A DNA stretch of 11,759 bases from an uncultured Pirellulaceae bacterium. GTDB lineage: Bacteria > Planctomycetota > Planctomycetia > Pirellulales > Pirellulaceae. Numbering within the stretch: the first letter of the stretch is position 1; each line of letters starts with the position of its first letter. The position numbers and the translations under genes were made by a program. The stretch covers positions 747 through 12,505 of the forward strand of contig CAMYNE010000047.1 of assembly GCA_947259675.1 (NCBI GenBank), given 5' to 3'. A model generated the notes under the pieces. That model was not told the origin of the DNA. It made no database searches and saw only the letters and a program-made list of their open reading frames with translations. This document shows, piece after piece, positions 7,605 to 11,759 of the stretch.

Positions 7605-8822
7605 TTAATCGACGATCGAAAAGACATCATTAGCGAGCGCGCGCAGTTGCTGCAGCGTCTCGCTTTTGTTTTGCGCTTGGGCCTTGACCGTGACGATTGG
7701 GCAGCCGGAGTGAATCGTCGTACCCTTAACCGGAATGTCGGAGACCTGACTTGGAATTCCTGAGCGGGACATACCGGATTCATGCCAGCTTTTCAGTTCT
7801 GTGAAAAGTTGGCTGGAAACAGTGAATGCTCGCCTGCCGCGATTGTAGATAATCGCCTTTCCGGGTGTCGTGCTTGTCGGAATTGTAACGGCCCAGTTCA
7901 CCGTCGCGCTCGAAATTCCTCGCAGACCAACAAGGTGTTCAGTAATGATGCTTCTGTTTACGGGAATCGCCGGAACCACAATTTCCGCGGAAGCCGTGAT
8001 CCGCGGGTTGATTTCCAATATCCAGATCATCGTGCAGTCGCAAATCATATCGACTCCAAATATGCCGCACAGACCAAACTCTTGAGTCATCGTCTGACCG
8101 ATCAACCGAATCCGGTCAGTTAGAGATTCTTCGAGGTCGGTGGCCAGAATCGAACCACAGTATTTGAATTCCCGGCATCCAAACGAAGGGTCACCGTTCA
8201 ACTGGTAGGTGACGCCGATCAAACAACAGCTCGATCCGTCGGCGACGAACAATCCGCTCATATTTCGACCCTCCACACGGCGTTGGAAGACTTGACTGGG
8301 AACCTCAGGCATGTGGGTTGCCTGTTCCACCGCCGACACGCCAAGACCACCGGCGCTAGATGGGATCTTGGAAAGCCAATTTGCAGTTGATGCTGAAATT
8401 GGGATTTGAGCCATTGTCGAGGGGAAACCGATTCGATGATTCCGCAAGACGGCAGAATCGGCGACCACTCGCATTACTTCAAAAGGGTCGCGGCAACGAA
8501 CTAATGCTTCGATGTTGCGAGCCGGAAGATGTTGGCAGTAGCGATCGACCAATTTCGGGAAGTTTTCAAGTCCTCCGGCGATGATGAGTTCGTCGAATTC
8601 GTAAACGGCGAGCAATTCCGCCAGCTCGTTTAGATGATTGATTTTGTTGCAAACACATTTGTTTTGCGTATCCCAATCACAAAAAAGATCAGCTGCCGCG
8701 CATGAATAACCAGCTTTTCTGGCAAGTTCGACGATGGGGCGAGCACAAGCGCCGGCCACAAACAGCTTGGGTTTGCCTTGTTCGGTGTCAAATTGGGTTG
8801 ATCGTGATAGGCTGCTTGGCAT
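7605..8822 (-). CDS. ATP-grasp ligase of the methanopterin C1 module
   Basis: 405 residues. An N-terminal pre-grasp region (about 18-110) with alternating strands leads into an ATP-grasp fold. S-S-A-G-G-L-G (155-161) is the flexible glycine loop, Q-R-R-V-E-G-R (180-186) fits the subdomain joint, F-G-V-D-M-I (255-260) carries a metal-binding Asp, and L-E-I-N-P-R (269-274) is the diagnostic Mg-ATP site. ATP-grasp enzymes activate a carboxylate as acyl phosphate and join it to an amine or similar group. Proteins of this type recur next to fae in bacterial tetrahydromethanopterin clusters (orf17 in Methylorubrum, from memory), where a cofactor-biosynthesis role is assumed. The gene here is divergent from fae, which supports that. 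The exact substrate is unknown. Cysteines are frequent in residues 45-60 (C48, C56, C58), but no cluster motif is obvious. No clear ribosome-binding site precedes the ATG. Confidence 0.75.
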   Translation of the reverse strand: MPSSLSRSTQFDTEQGKPKLFVAGACARPIVELARKAGYSCAAADLFCDWDTQNKCVCNKINHLNELAELLAVYEFDELIIAGGLENFPKLVDRYCQHLPARNIEALVRCRDPFEVMRVVADSAVLRNHRIGFPSTMAQIPISASTANWLSKIPSSAGGLGVSAVEQATHMPEVPSQVFQRRVEGRNMSGLFVADGSSCCLIGVTYQLNGDPSFGCREFKYCGSILATDLEESLTDRIRLIGQTMTQEFGLCGIFGVDMICDCTMIWILEINPRITASAEIVVPAIPVNRSIITEHLVGLRGISSATVNWAVTIPTSTTPGKAIIYNRGRRAFTVSSQLFTELKSWHESGMSRSGIPSQVSDIPVKGTTIHSGCPIVTVKAQAQNKSETLQQLRALANDVFSIVD

Positions 8823-8919
8823 CGGAATGACGGTCTGATAGTTTTACTAATCTTAAAGATAAAGTTGCGGCAGCGAAATTCGCGACATTCAAATTGTAAC
8901 GATCTGTGGAGAGTTGATT
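8823..8919. promoter_or_regulatory. Divergent promoter region between ATP-grasp gene and fae, with two palindromes
   Basis: This 97-bp spacer must drive both genes. It contains two perfect 11-nt palindromes with a central unpaired base: ATCTTaAAGAT (8850-8860) and GCGAAaTTCGC (8873-8883), centres 23 bp apart, about two helical turns. GGAGAG (8908-8913) is the ribosome-binding site for fae and decides its ATG. No strong -35/-10 pair was found. Regulation through the palindromes is inference. Confidence 0.4.
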
Positions 8920-9417
8920 ATGTCCATGCTCATTGGTGAGGCCTTGGCTGGCGATGGAAATGAAATCGCGCACATTGATTTGATGATTGGCAGTAAAGAT
9001 GGTCCCGTTGGCAATGCCTTTGCAAATGCTCTTTCAACTCAAAGTGAAGGTCACAGCAACCTGCTGGCAGTTCTGACGCCTAATCTGGCGGTTAAACCTG
9101 CCACTGTGATGGTCACCAAAGTGACGATCAAAGGCATGAAACAGGCTGTGCAGATGTTTGGACCTGCCCAAGCCGCGGTTGCCAAAGCCGTAGCGGATAG
9201 CGTCGCTGACGGAGTCATTGCCAAAGATCGTTCGGAGGACCTGGTCTGCGTCTGCGGCGTGTTCATTCACCCGGAAGCTGATGATGACAAGAAAATCTAT
9301 GAATATAACTATGAAGCCACTAAAATGGCGATCGCCAATGCAATGGGCAACAAGCCGTCGGCCGACGAAATGATTGCCGGTAAAGACGATGCCGCACATC
9401 CGTTTCGTGGATTCTAG
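8920..9417 (+). CDS. fae: Formaldehyde-activating enzyme (Fae)
   Basis: 165 residues, the normal Fae length. Fae condenses formaldehyde with tetrahydromethanopterin to methylene-H4MPT, the entry step of the bacterial H4MPT-linked formaldehyde oxidation or detoxification route in the cytoplasm. Family sequence is evident throughout: G-E-A-L-A-G-D-G-N-E-I-A-H-I-D (6-20) with the conserved His18 that in known Fae acts as the catalytic acid, L-L-A-V-L-T-P-N-L, Q-A-V-Q-M-F-G-P-A-Q-A, G-V-F-I-H-P-E-A, and Y-N-Y-E-A-T-K. Start chosen at 8920 because GGAGAG sits 6 nt upstream; a TTG two codons earlier overlaps the spacing. The C-terminus H-P-F-R-G-F also fits. The gene is divergent from the ATP-grasp gene and is followed by its own terminator before the dehydrogenase gene. 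No internal defect. Paralogues (Fae2, Fae3) exist, but the conserved His and full motifs suggest true Fae. Confidence 0.95.
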   Translation: MSMLIGEALAGDGNEIAHIDLMIGSKDGPVGNAFANALSTQSEGHSNLLAVLTPNLAVKPATVMVTKVTIKGMKQAVQMFGPAQAAVAKAVADSVADGVIAKDRSEDLVCVCGVFIHPEADDDKKIYEYNYEATKMAIANAMGNKPSADEMIAGKDDAAHPFRGF

Positions 9418-9442
9418 TCGTTCTAAACATTTACAAGTTTTG

Positions 9443-9483
9443 ACGCTCGCACTTGGACAAACAGGTCGCGGGCGTTTATTTTT
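9443..9483 (+). terminator. Intrinsic terminator after fae
   Basis: ACGCTCGC (9443-9450) pairs with GCGGGCGT (9468-9475) over eight positions, one being G-U in RNA, around a 17-nt loop. It is followed directly by TTATTTTT (9476-9483). It starts 25 nt after the fae stop, so fae is probably a single-gene transcript and the next gene needs its own promoter. Confidence 0.65.
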
Positions 9484-9513
9484 GAGATGCTGAGACTTTT
9501 CAGTTTAACGCCC

Positions 9514-9530
9514 AGCCGGAGGCGCCGGCT
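9514..9530. repeat. GC-rich palindrome in the fae-dehydrogenase spacer
   Basis: AGCCGG (9514-9519) and CCGGCT (9525-9530) form a perfect 6-bp stem around AGGCG. No T-run follows on the plus strand; on the minus strand TTTTTGG precedes rather than follows it. It resembles short intergenic palindromes that can be multi-copy in planctomycete genomes, but copy number cannot be judged here. The rest of the spacer up to 9658 shows no clear promoter or ribosome-binding site. Confidence 0.4.
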
Positions 9531-9658
9531 TGACCAAAAACGGGCGCTCGAACCAAGTCATCCAGCCGAATCCAGACAATGAAATGACACTGCGGACGTC
9601 GACGCCAACCAGTTCCGCGAACAGTAATCCATCAACCGAATCGTGTTAACATCTACCT

Positions 9659-10537
9659 ATGTCGAAAACTACCGTTCTGATTCAAATCGATTCTGATCCA
9701 CAAGCAAGCACTTTCGATTCCATTGTCGCAATCGATTCGGGCGTCGACCACTTGTTGACTTACCAATCAGTTACTTTGTTCGAAGTCCAATCGTTGGTTT
9801 ACGGGGCAATGTTTACGCGCGGTGGCGACGACCTGAAAAAGACGGCTCTTTTTTTTGGGGGCAGCGATGTCCAACAAACCGAGGCGTTGGTTCGGGCTGC
9901 CAAGAAGACTTTTTTCGGACCCGTTCGAGTTTCTTTGATGTCAGATCCGAACGGAAGCAACACGACCGCGGCCGCAGCCGTGCTTTGCTCTGAACAGCAC
10001 CTTGACCTTGCGGGCAAAACGGTGACCGTCCTCGCCGCTACCGGACCCGTGGGCTTTCGAATTGTCCAACTCGCTTCATGGCTGGGAGCCACGGTTCGCG
10101 TTTGTTCCCGTCGTGAATCTCGAGCTCAACAAATATGCGATATGGTACGACGAAAACGTGGCCCCGACGAAGTGGGAGAACTCATCGCCTTTCAGACTGC
10201 CAACCACGAACAAACCTACAACTCGCTTCGCGGGTCGGATGTCGTCTACTCAGCCGGAGCCGCCGGAGTGGAGATGGTTGCCGAGCAATGGCTGGATGTA
10301 AAAGACGGACCCTCGGTCGCCGTGGACCTTAATGCTGTCCCACCCGTCGGCATATTTTCGATCGACGTGATGGACAAAGCCGTATCCCGCGGCAATACAA
10401 TCTGCTACGGAGCCGTCGGTGTCGGCGGTCTTAAAATGAAAATTCACCGCCGTTGTATTCAACAGTTGTTTGAAACCAATGATCAAATATTGGAAATCGA
10501 AGAGATCTATGGGGTTGGCAAATCTTTGCTGACGTAG
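9659..10537 (+). CDS. mtdC: Methylene-tetrahydromethanopterin dehydrogenase (MtdB/MtdC type)
   Basis: The 292-residue enzyme oxidises methylene-H4MPT to methenyl-H4MPT with NAD(P)+, the step after Fae. The N-terminal domain carries the family signature: F-Q-I-D-like start, D-H-L-L-T-Y, F-T-R-G-G-D-D (about 52-58), F-F-G-P-V-R-V-S (90-97 region) and N-G-S-N-T-T-A-A-A (98-106). The Rossmann domain follows with A-T-G-P-V-G-F-R (127-134) as dinucleotide loop and V-C-S-R-R at the second strand end. The C-terminal block is intact: D-L-N-A-V-P-P-V-G-I, Y-G-A-V-G-V-G-G-L-K-M-K-I-H-R. MtdB (Proteobacteria) and MtdC (described from planctomycetes) are homologous. I favour MtdC from inferred lineage, not from a residue I can point to. 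The start ATG has no evident ribosome-binding site. A terminator separates it from fae, so it is likely transcribed independently. Confidence 0.85.
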   Translation: MSKTTVLIQIDSDPQASTFDSIVAIDSGVDHLLTYQSVTLFEVQSLVYGAMFTRGGDDLKKTALFFGGSDVQQTEALVRAAKKTFFGPVRVSLMSDPNGSNTTAAAAVLCSEQHLDLAGKTVTVLAATGPVGFRIVQLASWLGATVRVCSRRESRAQQICDMVRRKRGPDEVGELIAFQTANHEQTYNSLRGSDVVYSAGAAGVEMVAEQWLDVKDGPSVAVDLNAVPPVGIFSIDVMDKAVSRGNTICYGAVGVGGLKMKIHRRCIQQLFETNDQILEIEEIYGVGKSLLT

Positions 10538-10577
10538 CCGGCTCAATACTGTTTCGCACGGCAGTTGCGCAAGTAAG

Positions 10578-11102
10578 TTAAATCTTCGCAAAAATGGGAT
10601 TTTGCCGTGTTGTTGCGGTCAGCGATTGTAAAAATTGACCAAGGGACACGTAAGAAGGTGCATGGCGACTGGACTCGCAATATGCTTTGACTGCATCCAT
10701 GTCTGATTCCACAGCCTTTACGACCATGCCGCGGATCAGTGGCGTCATTATTCTGGCGAACAACGTGTGGGGTTTAATGTCCATTTGCATTTCAAGCGTA
10801 ACGTTGTCGGAACACTTTGAGACCGTAAACACTGTGTCCCAGACTGTTCCTCCGGCATCGGAGATCATACGAACGCGGTCGTCATCAATGTACTCGGCAA
10901 CTTCGAGTTCAACCGTTTGCTCGCGGCCATTCATCACACGCGTTTCCCGAAACCGCGTTCCAGCGCCGACTTGTTGACCGGAAAGGAATTCCACATTCGT
11001 GATATGAGGCACGGCTTCGCGGAAGTTACGAACGTCAGAGACAGTCTGGAACACCAGGTCAAGCGGTGCGGCAATCGTTCGCGAGATATGAATGGGCTTC
11101 AT
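10578..11102 (-). CDS. SRPBCC (polyketide cyclase/dehydrase-fold) family protein
   Basis: 174 residues. The opening H-I-S-R-T-I-A-A-P-L-D-L-V-F-Q-T-V-S-D (5-23), then N-F-R-E-A-V-P-H-I, G-A-G-T-R-F-R-E-T-R and a late W-D-T-V-F-T-V are the usual strand-helix pattern of START/SRPBCC ligand-binding proteins. Residues 114-143 form the long C-terminal helix (L-F-A-R-I-M-T-P-L-I-R-G-M). These proteins bind a hydrophobic ligand in a cavity, and some are cyclases or dehydratases; no catalytic residues can be assigned. About 30 residues follow the fold as a non-conserved tail. The gene is convergent with the dehydrogenase gene, 40 bp apart, so a link to C1 metabolism is only positional. No ribosome-binding site is apparent before ATG. 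Confidence 0.75.
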   Translation of the reverse strand: MKPIHISRTIAAPLDLVFQTVSDVRNFREAVPHITNVEFLSGQQVGAGTRFRETRVMNGREQTVELEVAEYIDDDRVRMISDAGGTVWDTVFTVSKCSDNVTLEMQMDIKPHTLFARIMTPLIRGMVVKAVESDMDAVKAYCESSRHAPSYVSLGQFLQSLTATTRQNPIFAKI

Positions 11103-11161
11103 GTTCGTAGTTCACTTAGAGTGCTTATTGTGTATCTGATTCTTTGCGGGATAACAAATTG

Positions 11162-11230
11162 CGATCTATCCGGGTGTCCGTCGGGCAGTTACGCAGTCGG
11201 ATTGAACTCAAGGGACACACGGATAGATCG
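11162..11230. repeat. 18-bp near-perfect inverted repeat
   Basis: CGATCTATCCGGGTGTCC (11162-11179) and GGACACACGGATAGATCG (11213-11230) are inverted copies matching at 17 of 18 positions, around a 33-nt spacer. The element lies 60-128 bp upstream of the SRPBCC gene start. It could be a strong RNA hairpin, ends of a tiny mobile-element remnant, or a protein-binding site. No transposase is nearby. Confidence 0.65.
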
Positions 11231-11233
11231 TGC

Positions 11234-11265
11234 GTTGAACTTTGTCGTCGAGGCGCTGGTTCAAC
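11234..11265. repeat. 7-bp inverted repeat adjoining the larger one
   Basis: GTTGAAC (11234-11240) and GTTCAAC (11259-11265) are perfect inverted copies with an 18-nt loop, starting three bases after the 18-bp inverted repeat ends. On the plus strand GATTTT follows at 11272-11277, a weak T-run. Confidence 0.4.
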
Positions 11266-11635
11266 ACCTTTGATTTTAGCGAATTCGAGGGAGCGAATCC
11301 AGCTAATCGTGGGGATCAAGCCCCCGTCCCAGCTGCCGTGGATATCCGTGGTTCTATTCCCGCATCTCGACCTCGCAATTTATTCAGGAAGCCGTTTCAA
11401 CCTTCGATTTCGCATCGAGACACATTTTCGCGATCCAATCATCCGAACTTGTCAGCGCATCTTCCAGCGCGTATTTGAACCACGGAAGTCACAGAATACA
11501 CGGATCTGAATCAGCCAACGCGAGCGCATCAGTAGCAGGTAGAGGCGTGGTCAAGAAAAGGGGCCCAACACAGCAACCCCGCGCTACATCAGGCCAAACA
11601 TATCGACCCAAATCAACAGTCAGATTACCTCAGTC
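11266..11635. other. Stretch without a recognisable gene
   Basis: Frames in this stretch, such as the one spanning 11144-11509 on the plus strand, give low-quality sequence rich in Arg and Ser with no family motif and no ribosome-binding site. Small elements only: GGGG/CCCC around 11310-11323 and the short CAC-unit repeat listed separately. A decayed gene cannot be excluded. Confidence 0.4.
11481..11507 (+). repeat. Three 9-nt CAC-purine-GA units
   Basis: CACGGAAGT, CACAGAATA and CACGGATCT follow one another exactly, sharing CAC(G/A)GA at a 9-nt period. Strings of this kind are common as dispersed intergenic repeats in planctomycetes and some other bacteria, from memory. No protein is evident here. 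Confidence 0.5.
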
Positions 11636-11719
11636 AACAGAACGAGCTGACCGGGCCGCCGCCAATCAACGCTCCACTTGATTCACACCGGATCGGCGGC
11701 TCCGGTCCAGCGTTTTGTT
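11636..11719. repeat. 84-nt imperfect hairpin element (attC-like in layout)
   Basis: AACAGAACG (11636-11644) pairs with CGTTTTGTT (11711-11719) with one G-U. After small bulges TC (11647-11648) pairs with GA (read A11709-G11710), GACCGG (11649-11654) with CCGGTC (11702-11707), and GCCGCCG (11655-11661) with CGGCGGC (11694-11700), T11701 being extruded. The 32-nt apical loop holds a further stem, AATCAA (11664-11669) with TTGATT (11678-11683). GTTAGCC at 11717-11723 resembles but does not match the integron core GTTRRRY. Likely a dispersed palindromic repeat, cassette-site relative or terminator. Confidence 0.6.
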
Positions 11720-11759
11720 AGCCAAATCCTCAGTTTGTGTACATCAGATGACGATCAGT

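Noticed and set aside
7587..7606. AACGC/GCGTT inverted repeat at the end of the ATP-grasp gene as a terminator
   Set aside because: Only five pairs, it overlaps the stop codon and lacks a T-run on either strand; the 98-bp gap otherwise shows nothing.
10250..10591. 113-codon minus-strand frame
   Set aside because: Shadow of the methylene-H4MPT dehydrogenase gene on the opposite strand.
11234..11270. tRNA T-arm-like GGTTCAACACC
   Set aside because: The flanking five-base stem does not pair and no anticodon or acceptor arm can be assembled upstream.
11144..11509. 121-codon plus-strand frame
   Set aside because: It runs through the inverted repeats and the CAC-unit repeat, has no ribosome-binding site and gives low-complexity Arg-rich sequence without family motifs.

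Overview
The window looks like part of a planctomycete chromosome, most likely near Pirellulaceae/Rhodopirellula. Three observations point there: a lipoprotein with a DUF1559-type module, the pairing of formaldehyde-activating enzyme (Fae) with an MtdB/MtdC-type methylene-tetrahydromethanopterin dehydrogenase in a non-proteobacterial setting, and loosely packed genes with frequent strand switches. The phylum call is an inference from gene content; no rRNA or other marker is present. Base composition looks roughly even, near 50% GC.

Left part (1-5065): a 5'-truncated secreted RTX (calcium-binding repeat) protein with a C-terminal HExxH zinc-peptidase-like domain. It converges on a lipoprotein gene on the minus strand whose last ~45 codons are displaced by an apparent one-base frameshift at an A5 run. 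Divergent from the lipoprotein is a membrane-anchored protein ending in a thioredoxin-like domain without the CxxC pair. Hairpins lie at both convergent gene ends.

Middle part (5066-7506): a membrane glycosyltransferase of family 2 (ceramide-glucosyltransferase-like) on the minus strand, about 0.6 kb of non-coding DNA, then rimI, the N-terminal acetyltransferase of ribosomal protein S18, on the plus strand.

Right part (7605-11102): a methanopterin-linked C1 module. An ATP-grasp ligase gene is transcribed divergently from fae across a 97-bp spacer that holds two short perfect palindromes. fae is followed by a good intrinsic terminator and then the methylene-H4MPT dehydrogenase gene (mtdC-like). 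A SRPBCC/polyketide-cyclase-fold protein converges on that gene. Fae condenses formaldehyde with H4MPT and the dehydrogenase oxidises methylene- to methenyl-H4MPT. The ATP-grasp protein is probably a ligase for making the cofactor. The remaining enzymes of the route (Mch, Fhc and the cofactor-synthesis genes) are not in the window.

Right edge (11103-11759): no convincing gene, but several structured elements: an 18-bp inverted repeat, a second smaller one, a three-unit 9-nt repeat and an 84-nt imperfect hairpin. I found no wholly new multi-gene system. The best leads are the frameshifted lipoprotein end, the RTX-peptidase fusion, the C1 module with its divergent promoter, and the cluster of palindromic elements at the right edge.
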